DNA of 64,000 nucleotides from Morganella psychrotolerans (GTDB lineage Bacteria; Pseudomonadota; Gammaproteobacteria; Enterobacterales; Enterobacteriaceae): NCBI RefSeq assembly GCF_001676155.1, contig NZ_LZEW01000030.1, positions 124,001 to 188,000 of the forward strand, read 5' to 3'. Shown piece by piece: positions 44,246 to 54,238 of this stretch (position 1 is its first letter; each line of letters starts with the position of its first letter). The notes under the pieces were generated by a model. It saw only the letters and a program-made list of their open reading frames with translations, ran no database searches and was not told where the DNA came from. The position numbers and the translations under genes were made by a program.

Positions 44246-45862
44246 ATGATGAAAGTCGCCAAACGTAAGACAGGGTTGATGAAGCTGAGTGTCACACTGA
44301 TTGCACTGGCAGTGTCGGCAAGTGTTAACGCGGCAGGCACGCTGGTTTTCTGTTCGGAAGGGTCACCGGAAGGGTTTAACCCGCAGTTGTTTACCTCCGG
44401 AACAACCTATGATGCGAGCTCGGTTCCGCTCTATAACCGGCTGGTCGAGTTTAAAGCCGGAACGACAGAACTGGAGCCGGGTCTGGCAGAGACCTGGGAC
44501 GTGAGTGCGGATGGTAAAACGTACACTTTCCATCTGCGCAAAGGGGTTAAATTCCACACCACTAAAGAGTTCAAGCCGACCCGTGATTTTAATGCTGATG
44601 ATGTGATTTTCACGTTTGATCGTCAGAAAAATGCGGAGAATCCGTATCACAAAGTGTCCGGCGGCAGTTACGAATATTTCAGCGGCATGGATATGGATAA
44701 AATCATCGAAAAAATTGAGAAAGTCGATGATAACACTGTCCGTTTTCAGCTGAGCCGCTCAGAAGCCCCTTTCCTGGCAAACCTCGGAATGGACTTTGCC
44801 TCCATTCTTTCTGCTGAATATGCGGATCAGATGCTGAAAGCCGGAACACCGGAAAAAGTGGATCTGAATCCTGTCGGCACCGGTCCGTTTGTGTTGCAGC
44901 AGTATCAGAAAGATTCCCGCATCCTGTATAAAGCTAATGATGATTACTGGAATGGTCGTCCGCAACTGGATCGCCTGGTGTTCTCTATCACGCCTGATGC
45001 CTCTGTCCGCTATGCTAAATTGCAGAAAAATGAATGTCAGGTAATGCCGTACCCGAACCCGGCTGATTTGGATCGCATGCGCGCGGATAAAAACATTGTA
45101 CTGAAAGAGCAGCCAGGGCTGAATGTCGGCTATCTCTCTTATAACGTTGAGAAAAAACCACTGGATAATGTCAAAGTCCGCCAGGCGCTGAGCATGGCCG
45201 TGAATAAAGACGCTATTATCGAAGCGGTTTACCAGGGAGCAGGACAGAAAGCGAAAAATCTGATTCCGCCAACCATGTGGGGCTATAACAAAGACTTACA
45301 GGACTATCCGTACGATCCTGAAAAAGCAAAAGCATTGCTGAAAGAAGCCGGAATGGAAAACGGGTTTGAAATTGACCTGTGGGCAATGCCGGTTCAGCGT
45401 CCGTATAACCCGAATGCGCGTCGTATGGCTGAGATGATCCAGGCTGACTGGGCGAAAGTCGGCGTGAAAGCCAAAATCGTAACCTATGAGTGGGGTGAGT
45501 ACCTCAAGCGCGCGAAAGCGGGTGAACCTCAGACAGTGATGATGGGCTGGACAGGCGACAACGGGGATCCGGATAACTTCTTCGCGACACTCTTCAGCTG
45601 TGCCGCGAAAGAACAGGGTTCGAATTACTCAAAATGGTGTGATCAATCCTTTGAAAACATCATCCTGCCGGCGCGTACCACCGCTGATCCGAAAGAGCGC
45701 GCCAAGCTGTATGAGCAGGCTCAGGTCGTGATGAAAGAGCAGGAACCGGCGCTGATTGTTGCGCACTCCACAGTGTATGAGCCTGTCCGCAAAGAAGTGA
45801 AAGGCTATGTGGTTGATCCGCTGGGCAAACATCACTTTGATAAAGTCTCAATCGAAAAATAA
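44246..45862 (+). CDS. dppA: Dipeptide ABC transporter substrate-binding protein DppA
   Basis: A 538-residue periplasmic protein that binds dipeptides (and haem in E. coli). A signal peptide of about 30 residues (ending ASVNA) precedes a family-5 binding domain: LVFCSEGSPEGFNPQ, NPVGTGPFVLQQYQ and MMGWTGDNGDPDNFF are diagnostic. Two ATGs, 44246 and 44249, follow GGCGGAG; either is possible. First gene of dppABCDF, separated from dppB by 199 bases with a stem-loop. Confidence 0.97.
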   Translation: MMKVAKRKTGLMKLSVTLIALAVSASVNAAGTLVFCSEGSPEGFNPQLFTSGTTYDASSVPLYNRLVEFKAGTTELEPGLAETWDVSADGKTYTFHLRKGVKFHTTKEFKPTRDFNADDVIFTFDRQKNAENPYHKVSGGSYEYFSGMDMDKIIEKIEKVDDNTVRFQLSRSEAPFLANLGMDFASILSAEYADQMLKAGTPEKVDLNPVGTGPFVLQQYQKDSRILYKANDDYWNGRPQLDRLVFSITPDASVRYAKLQKNECQVMPYPNPADLDRMRADKNIVLKEQPGLNVGYLSYNVEKKPLDNVKVRQALSMAVNKDAIIEAVYQGAGQKAKNLIPPTMWGYNKDLQDYPYDPEKAKALLKEAGMENGFEIDLWAMPVQRPYNPNARRMAEMIQADWAKVGVKAKIVTYEWGEYLKRAKAGEPQTVMMGWTGDNGDPDNFFATLFSCAAKEQGSNYSKWCDQSFENIILPARTTADPKERAKLYEQAQVVMKEQEPALIVAHSTVYEPVRKEVKGYVVDPLGKHHFDKVSIEK

Positions 45863-45884
45863 TAAGTCAGTAATTAGTGTCTCC

Positions 45885-45914
45885 GGTTCGCCGTCTTTAT
45901 AAGGGCGGCGAACC
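45885..45914 (+). other. Stem-loop between dppA and dppB
   Basis: GGTTCGCCG pairs with CGGCGAACC, with no T-run after it. It probably stabilises the dppA message or lets DppA be made in excess over the membrane subunits. Confidence 0.7.
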
Positions 45915-46061
45915 CTGTATCGCACCGCATAGTACGGTCGATGCAGAACATATAATTAAAATAATATTATTCATGGTGTGAGTATAAAGGGGAAGTCCTC
46001 CCTTTCGTCCGGTCTTTATGACCTGAGCGCTGTCAGCGGGCATTACAAGGGAATCAGGGGT

Positions 46062-47081
46062 ATGCTGCAATTTATCCTCCGACGGGTAGGGATGGTTATA
46101 CCGACATTTATCGGTATCACATTACTGACGTTTATATTTGTTCATCTGATCCCGGGCGACCCGGTCACGATTATGGCGGGTGAACGCGGGATTTCTCCGG
46201 AGCGTCACGCACAGTTAATGGCGGCACTCGGATTAGATCAACCTTACTGGAAACAGTATCTTCATTACATCAATGGCGTTCTGCACGGCGACCTTGGTAT
46301 CTCATTAAAGAGCCGCCAGCCGGTGTGGGATGAATTTGTTCCCCGCTTTAAAGCCACGCTGGAACTTGCTACCTGCGCAATGATTTTTGCCATCTCTGTG
46401 GGCATTCCGGCAGGTGTGCTGGCGGCGGTCAAACGCGGTTCGGTGTTTGATCATACGGTTATCGGGATTTCACTGACCGGCTATTCCATGCCGATTTTCT
46501 GGTGGGGCATCATGCTTATCATGCTGGTGTCGGTCAATCTTGACCTTACCCCGGTATCCGGAAGGCTTGCCGACAGTGTTTTCCTGGATGACACTCAGCC
46601 GCTCACCGGATTTATGCTGATTGATACCCTGATCTGGGGCGAAGACGGGGATTTTAAAGATGCCGTGATGCATCTTATCTTACCTTCCATTGTCCTCGGC
46701 ACTATTCCGCTGGCGGTGATTGTCCGTATGACGCGCTCCGCGATGCTGGAAGTCCTGGGTGAAGATTATATCCGTACCGCACGCGCCAAAGGGCTGAGCC
46801 GTCTGCGGGTGATTGTGGTGCATGCGCTGCGTAATGCATTGTTACCGGTCGTGACAGTAATCGGCTTACAGGTCGGTGTGATGCTGGCAGGTGCAATTCT
46901 GACAGAAACTATTTTCTCCTGGCCCGGTATCGGGCGCTGGCTGATTGATGCACTGCAACGCCGTGACTATCCGGTGGTTCAGGGCGGCGTACTGCTGATC
47001 GCTATTCTCATTATCCTGGTTAACCTGTGTGTGGATTTACTCTACGGTGTCATTAATCCGCGGATCCGCCACAAAAAATAA
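46062..47081 (+). CDS. dppB: Dipeptide ABC transporter permease DppB
   Basis: A 339-residue permease (E. coli length) with six spans. MLQFILRRVGMVIPTFIGIT is the family N-terminus, so I use ATG 46062; the longer in-frame start at 45978 is rejected. The docking loop is DYIRTARAKGLSRLRVIVVHALRN. AGGGG precedes the start. dppC follows 12 bases later. Confidence 0.96.
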   Translation: MLQFILRRVGMVIPTFIGITLLTFIFVHLIPGDPVTIMAGERGISPERHAQLMAALGLDQPYWKQYLHYINGVLHGDLGISLKSRQPVWDEFVPRFKATLELATCAMIFAISVGIPAGVLAAVKRGSVFDHTVIGISLTGYSMPIFWWGIMLIMLVSVNLDLTPVSGRLADSVFLDDTQPLTGFMLIDTLIWGEDGDFKDAVMHLILPSIVLGTIPLAVIVRMTRSAMLEVLGEDYIRTARAKGLSRLRVIVVHALRNALLPVVTVIGLQVGVMLAGAILTETIFSWPGIGRWLIDALQRRDYPVVQGGVLLIAILIILVNLCVDLLYGVINPRIRHKK

Positions 47082-47093
47082 GAGGAGCGCACG

Positions 47094-47996
47094 ATGTCTG
47101 ATTCAACGAACAATGTTGTTACCCGCGCGCCTGAGCCTCTCTCTCCGCTGCGCGAATTCTGGGTTTATTTCAGTCGCAACAAAGGTGCATTAATCGGATT
47201 GATTTATATCCTGCTGATGCTGCTGATTGCGATTTTCGCCCCGTTGCTTGCCCCGCATCTGCCGGATGAGCAGTTCCGCACACATTTATTGCAGCCGCCT
47301 GTCTGGCAGGAAGGGGGTTCGTGGGAATTTATGCTCGGCACTGATGATATCGGACGGGATATATTGTCCCGCCTGATGTTTGGTGCCCGCCTCTCGTTAC
47401 TGGTGGGCTGCCTGGTGGTTGCGCTCTCATTACTGATGGGTGTGGTGGTGGGATTGGTTGCCGGCTATTTCGGCGGCTGGATTGATGCCCTGATCATGCG
47501 CATCGTCGATATCATGCTGGCACTGCCGAGCCTGCTGCTGGCGCTGGTGCTGGTGGCTATCTTCGGACCATCGATTGTGAATGCCTCGCTGGCACTGACC
47601 TTTGTCGCACTGCCGCACTATATCCGCCTGACGCGGGCAGCGGTACTCACTGAAGTCAGCCGTGATTATGTCACGGCTTCCGGCGTGGCGGGCGCAGGTG
47701 CTGCCCGCCAGATGTTTGTGAATATTTTGCCGAACTGTCTCGCGCCGCTGATTGTGCAGGCGTCTCTGGGCTTTTCCAACGCCATTTTGGATATGGCGGC
47801 GTTAGGTTTCTTAGGCATGGGCGCACAGCCGCCGACACCGGAGTGGGGAACGATGCTCTCCGATGTTTTACAGTTTACGCAAAGTGCCTGGTGGGTGGTG
47901 ACCTTCCCGGGACTGGCGATTTTACTGACGGTACTGGCGTTTAACCTGATGGGCGACGGATTGCGTGATGCCCTTGATCCTAAGCTGAAGCAGTAG
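47094..47996 (+). CDS. dppC: Dipeptide ABC transporter permease DppC
   Basis: A 300-residue permease, partner of DppB. It shows the N-terminal OppC-type domain ([20 protein letters not shown]), [20 protein letters not shown], and docking loop [28 protein letters not shown] precedes the ATG. The length equals E. coli DppC. Confidence 0.96.
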   Translation: MSDSTNNVVTRAPEPLSPLREFWVYFSRNKGALIGLIYILLMLLIAIFAPLLAPHLPDEQFRTHLLQPPVWQEGGSWEFMLGTDDIGRDILSRLMFGARLSLLVGCLVVALSLLMGVVVGLVAGYFGGWIDALIMRIVDIMLALPSLLLALVLVAIFGPSIVNASLALTFVALPHYIRLTRAAVLTEVSRDYVTASGVAGAGAARQMFVNILPNCLAPLIVQASLGFSNAILDMAALGFLGMGAQPPTPEWGTMLSDVLQFTQSAWWVVTFPGLAILLTVLAFNLMGDGLRDALDPKLKQ

Positions 47997-48006
47997 AGGT
48001 GCAGAC

Positions 48007-48990
48007 ATGGCGTTATTAACAGTTGATAAATTATCTGTTCACTTCGGTGAAAAAGAGATGCCATTCCGCGCTGTTGACCGGATCAGCTACCAGGTTGATG
48101 AAGGTCAGGTGCTGGGCATTGTCGGGGAGTCAGGCTCCGGAAAATCGGTCAGTTCGCTGGCCATTATGGGATTGATTGATTTTCCCGGTCGCGTGATGGC
48201 GGATAACCTGGAGTTTGACGGCCGCCATCTGCTGACGATTTCGGAAAAAGAGCGGCGTGAACTGGTGGGTTCGGATGTGGCGATGATTTTCCAGGATCCG
48301 ATGACCAGCCTCAATCCGTGCTATACCGTCGGCTTTCAGATAATGGAAGCCCTGAAAGTGCATCAGGGGGGTAACCGCAAAACCCGGTTACAGCGGACCA
48401 TTGATTTGCTGCTGCTGGTGGGTATTCCGGACCCGGCATCGCGGCTGGATGTGTATCCGCATCAGTTATCCGGCGGGATGAGTCAGCGGGTGATGATTGC
48501 GATGGCAATTGCCTGCCGCCCGAAACTGCTGATTGCCGATGAACCGACAACGGCGCTCGATGTCACTATCCAGGCACAGATTATTGAATTATTGCTTGAA
48601 TTACAGCGGCAGGAAAACATGGCGCTGGTGCTTATCACCCATGATCTGGCGCTGGTGGCGGAAGCGGCGCATCACATTATTGTGATGTATGCGGGGCAGG
48701 TTGTGGAGTCCGGTAAAGCGGCGGATATTTTCCGTGCGCCCCGGCATCCTTACACTCAGGCGCTGTTACGGGCGTTGCCGGAATTTGCGGGCAATAAAAG
48801 CCGGCTGGAATCACTGCCGGGCGTCGTGCCCGGTAAGTATGACCGCCCTGACGGATGTCTGCTGAACCCGCGCTGTCCGTATGCAACGCAGATCTGCCGC
48901 ACGACAGAACCAGCGCTGCGGACTGTCGGGTCACGTCAGGTGAAATGTCACACGCCGCTGGATGATCAAGGGAGACCGGGCCATGAGTGA
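48007..48990 (+). CDS. dppD: Dipeptide ABC transporter ATPase DppD
   Basis: A 327-residue ABC ATPase (E. coli length). Walker A is GESGSGKS, signature [16 protein letters not shown], Walker [15 protein letters not shown]. The C-terminal oligopeptide-type domain has the Cys cluster [14 protein letters not shown] typical of iron-sulfur-binding Dpp/Opp ATPases. The last eight bases overlap the dppF start. Confidence 0.97.
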   Translation: MALLTVDKLSVHFGEKEMPFRAVDRISYQVDEGQVLGIVGESGSGKSVSSLAIMGLIDFPGRVMADNLEFDGRHLLTISEKERRELVGSDVAMIFQDPMTSLNPCYTVGFQIMEALKVHQGGNRKTRLQRTIDLLLLVGIPDPASRLDVYPHQLSGGMSQRVMIAMAIACRPKLLIADEPTTALDVTIQAQIIELLLELQRQENMALVLITHDLALVAEAAHHIIVMYAGQVVESGKAADIFRAPRHPYTQALLRALPEFAGNKSRLESLPGVVPGKYDRPDGCLLNPRCPYATQICRTTEPALRTVGSRQVKCHTPLDDQGRPGHE

Positions 48991-49982
48991 AATCACACAA
49001 CCACTGCTGCACGTAAAAGAGTTGAAAAAATATTATCCGGTGAAGAAAGGTTTTTTTTTCGCCGGAGCGGATGGTGAAAGCGCTTGATGGTGTTTCATTT
49101 GACCTTGCGCGCGGAAAAACTCTGGCGGTGGTGGGGGAATCCGGTTGCGGAAAATCCACCCTGGGGCGTTTGCTGACTATGATTGAAAAACCCACCGGCG
49201 GTGAGTTGTTTTATCAGGGCCAGAATTTACTGGTTGAAGACAAGCAGGCAGAAAAACTGCGCCGTCAGAAAATCCAGATTGTTTTCCAGAACCCGTACGG
49301 CTCGCTGAATCCGCGTAAAAAAGTCGGGCAGATCCTGGAAGAGCCGTTGGTTATCAATACTTCTCTGAGTGCGGCTCAGCGCAAAGAGAAAGTGCTGGCA
49401 ATGATGGCAAAAGTCGGACTGAAAACAGAGCATTACAGCCGCTATCCGCACATGTTTTCCGGCGGACAGCGCCAGCGTATTGCTATCGCCCGTGGTCTGA
49501 TGCTGGACCCCGATGTACTGATCGCCGATGAACCGGTTTCTGCACTCGATGTGTCTGTCCGCGCCCAGGTATTAAACCTGATGATGGATTTGCAGGATGA
49601 ACTGGGTCTGTCATACGTCTTTATCTCTCATGATTTGTCTGTTGTGGAGCACATTGCCGATGATGTGATGGTGATGTATCTGGGGCGTTGTGTGGAGAAA
49701 GGAACTAAAGCGCAGATTTTTGATAATCCGCGCCATCCGTACACGCAGGCTCTGCTTTCTGCAACGCCGCGTCTGAACCCGGAACAACGGCGTGAGCGGA
49801 TCAAGCTGACCGGTGAACTCCCCAGCCCGCTGAATCCGCCACCGGGCTGTGCTTTTGCCGCCCGTTGCCGTCATGCATTCAGTACCTGCACACAGTTTCA
49901 GCCGCAGTTGAAATCTTATGGCGGACAGCTTATTGCCTGCTTTGCAGTTGATCGGGAAGAGCAGACAGAAACAATGGAATAA
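48983..49982 (+). pseudogene. dppF: Dipeptide ABC transporter ATPase DppF, frameshifted at a T9 run
   Basis: The second Dpp ATPase. ATG 48983 overlaps the dppD stop and reads [20 protein letters not shown], then runs out of frame through a T9 run (49051-49059) to a stop at 49085. The rest, with Walker A GESGCGKST, signature FSGGQRQRIAIARGLMLD and Walker B VLIADEPVSALDV, is intact in the next frame to 49982. With eight Ts the join reads VKKGFFSPERMVKALDG, matching E. coli VKKGMFAPERLVKALDG without a gap. If real, translation from ATG 49071 would give a protein lacking only the first 31 residues but with Walker A intact. Confidence 0.93.
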
Positions 49983-50032
49983 ACGCGCTGTTTTACAGCA
50001 AATTACAGAAAAACATGTTTTCCTGAAAGACA

Positions 50033-50074
50033 AAAGGCGATAATGAGAGGCTTCATTATCGCCTTTACTGTTAA
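50033..50074 (+). terminator. Terminator of the dpp operon
   Basis: A stem formed by AAAGGCG...TAATGA and TCATTATCGCCTTT around a short loop, about 55 bases after the dppF stop. Confidence 0.8.
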
Positions 50075-50172
50075 CGGGGTGAGATTAGCTCAGCAGAAAG
50101 CACAATGATGACGTATAATCACTGCGTATGACGAAAGATGTGATAACTGAATTGTAACGAAAGGCGTGAAAT

Positions 50173-50880
50173 ATGCGTGTAAAAGTCAAAAAGTCGCTGA
50201 CAATTAAGCAAATGTCAGTTGTTGCAGTAGTGACTTTGGTGACTGTCGCACTTTTTATTACCCTTCAGTTATCGCATTTGATACAACAGCGGAAAGATGA
50301 TTACACCAATCAGCTTTTTAATTCGTCAGTGCAGGTCAGAAAACCGTTGGCAGATGCATTGTTAGGATCTGATTTAAATGAAATTAAATCCATACTGATA
50401 ACATTGCGTGCCAGTGGTATTTTAGGTCGGGCAATCGTGATGACACCGGATAATGTTCAGGTTATCAGCCTGGATTTCGCCACATACCGGCCTATTCCGG
50501 CTGCAGCAAAAATGATCTTCGGGATTCCGGTTGAAATCCGGGTTCCGCTATACGCATACGGCGTGGCACATATTGCAAAACCCCCGCAGGGGTATCTTAT
50601 TCTTCAGGTGGATGATAACCGGATATACCGCTTCGCAATGAATACATTGGCACTGATGGTAACCAGTTATCTGTTACTGGCATTTGTCCTGGTGATCGCG
50701 ATAAGTTGGTGTATTAACCGTCTGATGGTGCGCCCGTTACGTAATATGGCCCGTGAGCTGAACAGCGCAGAGCCGGCAGAAATGCTCAGTTGTTCACCGT
50801 ATCATGAGGATGATGAGATTGGTTTGTTAGCAAAAGGCTATCAAAATCAGCTTAATAAACATAAATCAGGGCCATCATGA
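50173..50880 (+). CDS. PdeK (YhjK)-like membrane sensor lacking GGDEF and EAL domains
   Basis: A 235-residue protein: membrane span at about 14-36, a periplasmic region of about 120 residues, a second span at about 157-180 (LALMVTSYLLLAFVLVIAIS) and a HAMP-like helix (INRLMVRPLRNMARELNSAE ... DEIGLLAKGYQNQ). This matches the first third of E. coli PdeK, a c-di-GMP phosphodiesterase normally near 650 residues. The frame ends at TGA 50880 where GGDEF and EAL should begin, and no trace of them follows. yhjJ is next, as near pdeK in E. coli. It is either a remnant or a stand-alone sensor. Confidence 0.75.
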   Translation: MRVKVKKSLTIKQMSVVAVVTLVTVALFITLQLSHLIQQRKDDYTNQLFNSSVQVRKPLADALLGSDLNEIKSILITLRASGILGRAIVMTPDNVQVISLDFATYRPIPAAAKMIFGIPVEIRVPLYAYGVAHIAKPPQGYLILQVDDNRIYRFAMNTLALMVTSYLLLAFVLVIAISWCINRLMVRPLRNMARELNSAEPAEMLSCSPYHEDDEIGLLAKGYQNQLNKHKSGPS

Positions 50881-51045
50881 AAACTTCCCGGTCAGTTTGC
50901 TGTCTAAACTCAGACGAGTCGTAAGGACGTCCCGGAAGCCGGTCAGTTTTGCCTGCGCATTGTCGCCTGACGTCATATTATTTCCGGCATCAGTGGTAAA
51001 CCTCAGAAGAAGGCATACCAGGGATTCATATCAAAAGAGGTTAGT

Positions 51046-52791
51046 ATGCAACGCTCTTATTTACGTGTTTTACTCGGTGGCGTCCTGATTGCAGCCACGT
51101 CACAGTTACACGCAGAAGCATTACAGCCTGATCCGGCATGGCAGCAGGGAAAGCTGGCAAACGGATTTAACTGGCAACTACTGCAAACCCCGCAGCGTCC
51201 GAATGACCGGGTCCAGTTGCGTCTTTCTGTACAGACCGGCTCGATGATGGAGAAATCCGCTGAAAAAGGGTTTTCTTATCTCATTCCGAAAGTGGTGATG
51301 TTCAATAGCCAGAGCCTGAATACACAGCAGCTTTCTCATTTGCTGAATAATGCTATTGACCCGAATATGCCGCTGCCGCCGGCTATTGTCTCTTATGATT
51401 TCACCTTATATAACCTGAGTCTGCCGAATAATAATCCGGAACTTTTGAAAGAAGCACTGAGCTGGATGGCGGATGTATCAGGACACGGTATCTTTAATCA
51501 GGATACGGTTGCCGGCGCACTCGCCGCACCAAATTCACCGATTGCCACTTATCCGCCGAATATTAACGATCCTATCTGGAAAGTCCGGATAAAAGGCACC
51601 ACATTACAGGGTTTTGATCCGCTGCCACCAGTTGCGGATAAAATTGATGTGGATGCACTGAATAATTTTTATCAGCGCTGGTATACGCCGGACATGGTGA
51701 CACTGTATGTTGCCGGACCGGTCGATAAACGTGCGCTGGAAGACGGCATCAATAAAGCATTTTCCGGGCTGGAAGGTAAGCGGCAGGCCCCTGTCAGTGT
51801 GGCAACGCTGCCACCGATGAAGCCCCTGTCTGTCCATGCGGTAAGCGAAAATCAGAAAGAAGACGTTCTGTCGCTGGTCTGGGATCTGAACTGGTCATCT
51901 GTCAAAGATTCTGCTGCATTGAACCGTTACTGGCTGAACGATCTGGCCCGCGAGGCACTTTTCGGTGCATTGCAACAGAGTATGGGCAAGAAAAACGAAA
52001 AGTTTATGGCAATGAATATGGATTGCCGGATGCAGTATCAGCGCGCCAGTTGCATGTTGAGTGTACAGGCACCGAATGAAAAAATACCGGCGATTACAGC
52101 AGAGCTGGCGGGTGAACTGGCTGTCCTGAAAGAAAAGGGTATTTCTGCCGACAGTTTTAACGGGCTGATTGCCCTGAAACAGGCGCAGCTTCAGCAATTG
52201 TTTGCTATCTACGCCCGGACGACCACCGACATTCTGATTAACCAGCGTCTGATGTCTCAGCAGAGTAATATCATTGATATTCCGCCGGAACAGTATCAGC
52301 GCCTGCGTCAGTTATTTCTGAACAGCCTGACGCCGGAAGTTCTGAATGCTGAAATTCATGCGATTTTAGAGCAGGATACCGGGTTTATTTTCACTCAGCC
52401 GAAAGGGGAGCCGGAAATGAACGTGGAACAATTGCGTGCGCAGTTTGATAAAGTAATGCATCCGGGTAAAGCGGTTGCTGCGGCAGAGAAAGCCGCATCA
52501 GTAGCTGAAAAAGCAGCAGCTGATGCAGAACAGGCTAAAGCGGAACAGGCAGAAAAAGTTGCTGAAGCTGCAGAGAAAGCTACCACTGAAAAAGCGGCTG
52601 CTGAAAAAATAGCTGCAGAGCAGGCAAATTCACAGCCGGCACAGCCTGCTGAAGCGCAGGCACCTTTATCTGTCGTCAAACCGGCCGAACCGGAAAAACC
52701 GGCTGTCGCACCGGCAAAGAAAGGTGAGCAGCCAGGTAATGCGGAGCCACCGGCCGCGGATAACGCAGGCGCCGATGGTGTCAGCGCCTGA
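51046..52791 (+). CDS. yhjJ: M16-peptidase-like periplasmic protein YhjJ with Ala/Glu/Lys-rich tail
   Basis: A 581-residue protein with a signal peptide (ending SQLHA) and two insulinase-fold halves. Where M16 peptidases have HxxEH, it reads EKGFSYLIPKVVMFNSQ, so zinc binding and catalysis should be lost, as in E. coli YhjJ. After about residue 475 it carries roughly 105 residues rich in Ala, Glu, Lys and Pro (AEKAASVAEKAAADAEQ), a likely TolA-like helix followed by a proline-rich end, absent from the E. coli protein. AAAAGAGG precedes the ATG. Function unknown. Confidence 0.88.
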   Translation: MQRSYLRVLLGGVLIAATSQLHAEALQPDPAWQQGKLANGFNWQLLQTPQRPNDRVQLRLSVQTGSMMEKSAEKGFSYLIPKVVMFNSQSLNTQQLSHLLNNAIDPNMPLPPAIVSYDFTLYNLSLPNNNPELLKEALSWMADVSGHGIFNQDTVAGALAAPNSPIATYPPNINDPIWKVRIKGTTLQGFDPLPPVADKIDVDALNNFYQRWYTPDMVTLYVAGPVDKRALEDGINKAFSGLEGKRQAPVSVATLPPMKPLSVHAVSENQKEDVLSLVWDLNWSSVKDSAALNRYWLNDLAREALFGALQQSMGKKNEKFMAMNMDCRMQYQRASCMLSVQAPNEKIPAITAELAGELAVLKEKGISADSFNGLIALKQAQLQQLFAIYARTTTDILINQRLMSQQSNIIDIPPEQYQRLRQLFLNSLTPEVLNAEIHAILEQDTGFIFTQPKGEPEMNVEQLRAQFDKVMHPGKAVAAAEKAASVAEKAAADAEQAKAEQAEKVAEAAEKATTEKAAAEKIAAEQANSQPAQPAEAQAPLSVVKPAEPEKPAVAPAKKGEQPGNAEPPAADNAGADGVSA

Positions 52792-52828
52792 TATCGTTAT
52801 TACAGACTGACAGGCTTGTCTGTCATAT

Positions 52829-52856
52829 TAAGGGGTATCTCCGGATGCCCCTTTTT
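52829..52856 (+). terminator. Terminator of yhjJ
   Basis: AAGGGG...TCCGGA...CCCCTT palindrome followed by TTTTT. Confidence 0.82.
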
Positions 52857-52885
52857 ATTATTATTTTTCCGGGAAATCAGAGCGC

Positions 52886-53914
52886 TTAGTCATCATTCTG
52901 ACACAGACGGGTTTCCAGCAGATTCATCAGCCACGGGCGGGTATCCCGGCTGTTAACAAACCCGGCGGCGGCAATCTTTTTCTGCGGATGGTAGTAGGCA
53001 GCAGTACCCCAGAATCCCAGGTGATACCAGAGTGTCTGACCTTCTCTTTTAGTGACCATCATCCCTGCCCGGTAATCTTCTGCACCATCGTGCGAACCTT
53101 GTTTCAGCATTTCTTCAAGCGTGCCGGGACTGTCAAAAATACGACCTTCAAACAGATGCGCCATAAACATGGCTAAATCTTTTACTGACATGACCAATCC
53201 GCCACCGCCGTAGAGATCCATTGTCGGGCTGATGGTATCGCCGTCGATATTACCGAGATACTGATGCGCCCGTGGCGGCAGCCCCGCCGGAACCGGCTCA
53301 TACACTTCCCAATATGCGGATGTCATTCCCAATGCATCAAAGCGGAGCAACTCGCGGACAGCCTGCGCCAGCGGCAACTGTGTGATGCGCTCAATAATAT
53401 CCGCCAGTAATAAATAGCCGGTATCAGAGTAGAGAAAACAGGTGCCGGGAGCCATCAGCGGATATCCGCGGCTGACATAAAGGCGGATCTGCTCATCCCG
53501 CGTCCAGATATGACCGGGATCGGCAAGCACCTCTTTAACATAGTGCTCGTCTGCATGGTCATACAGTCCGGCACTATGGCTGAGAAGATGGCGGACAGTG
53601 ATTGCCGTCAGGTCGTAGCCTGCGTCTGTCAGCCATTGTGCATATTGCGGGGTGATGAGCGGCCCGACCGGGGCATTCAGAGCGAGTTTATTCAGTTCAT
53701 ACAGCCGCAGGATGGCGGCGGCTGTAAATGTTTTGGTGTTACTGGCTATCCGGATCGGGGTATCCGGTGTGACGGGTGTGCTGTCAGTCTTACTCAGACC
53801 GCCGTGTGCCAGCCCGTCAGGGATTTCGCAGCCTTCGCCGGTAAAATATATTGCCGTTGCAAAACCGGCGGGCTGAACATTCTGCAACAGGGCAGACAGA
53901 TTTTGAGTTGGCAT
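52886..53914 (-). CDS. Serine hydrolase of the beta-lactamase (class C-like) family
   Basis: A 342-residue enzyme of the penicillin-binding/esterase fold. The catalytic SxxK is SNTK at 58-61, the second motif YSD at 162-164 (LYSDTGYLLLADII), and the third HLGFWG near residue 300. There is no signal peptide, so it is probably cytoplasmic, and more likely an esterase or peptidase than a resistance enzyme. Neighbours give no clue to substrate. Not an AmpC orthologue: size, leader and motif three all differ. Confidence 0.83.
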   Translation of the reverse strand: MPTQNLSALLQNVQPAGFATAIYFTGEGCEIPDGLAHGGLSKTDSTPVTPDTPIRIASNTKTFTAAAILRLYELNKLALNAPVGPLITPQYAQWLTDAGYDLTAITVRHLLSHSAGLYDHADEHYVKEVLADPGHIWTRDEQIRLYVSRGYPLMAPGTCFLYSDTGYLLLADIIERITQLPLAQAVRELLRFDALGMTSAYWEVYEPVPAGLPPRAHQYLGNIDGDTISPTMDLYGGGGLVMSVKDLAMFMAHLFEGRIFDSPGTLEEMLKQGSHDGAEDYRAGMMVTKREGQTLWYHLGFWGTAAYYHPQKKIAAAGFVNSRDTRPWLMNLLETRLCQNDD

Positions 53915-53980
53915 AGTCAGGTCACCTCAATCATTAACAAATCAAAAAGATATGTGAGATGACAACAATATGACAGAAAT

Positions 53981-54002
53981 AAAAAGGCGGGAATACCCGC
54001 CT
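53981..54002 (-). terminator. Terminator after the tautomerase gene
   Basis: On the minus strand AGGCGGG and CCCGCCT pair around a 4-base loop and are followed by TTTTT. Confidence 0.88.
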
Positions 54003-54016
54003 CAGGGTGGTACAGG

Positions 54017-54223
54017 CTATTTTTTCGCGTCAGCACGTAATTTTGTTACTGTTTTCCCGCCGACACCCCAGTTGTCTGTTTCCACTTCATCAATAATCAC
54101 AAAGGTGGACGCCGGATTTTTCCCCAGCACATCAACCAGTAACTGAGTCGCACCTTCAATCAGTTTCTGTTTTTGTTCTTCTGTCGCACCCTCTTTGGTG
54201 ATGCGGATGTGTACAAATGGCAT
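54017..54223 (-). CDS. 4-oxalocrotonate tautomerase-family protein
   Basis: A 68-residue protein with the catalytic N-terminal proline exposed after Met removal (MPFVHIRITKEGATEEQKQK). I therefore start at ATG 54223, with AGGAGC upstream, not at the in-frame ATG 54250. Such small enzymes form hexamers and tautomerise or dehalogenate small acids; the substrate cannot be told. A subfamily B ERIC element lies 15 bases upstream. Confidence 0.9.
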   Translation of the reverse strand: MPFVHIRITKEGATEEQKQKLIEGATQLLVDVLGKNPASTFVIIDEVETDNWGVGGKTVTKLRADAKK

Positions 54224-54238
54224 AGTAGCTCCTGATGA

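Noticed and set aside
52886-53914. Serine hydrolase as an AmpC beta-lactamase
   Set aside because: No signal peptide, YSD in place of the AmpC YAN motif and HLG in place of KTG, so a resistance role is not supported.
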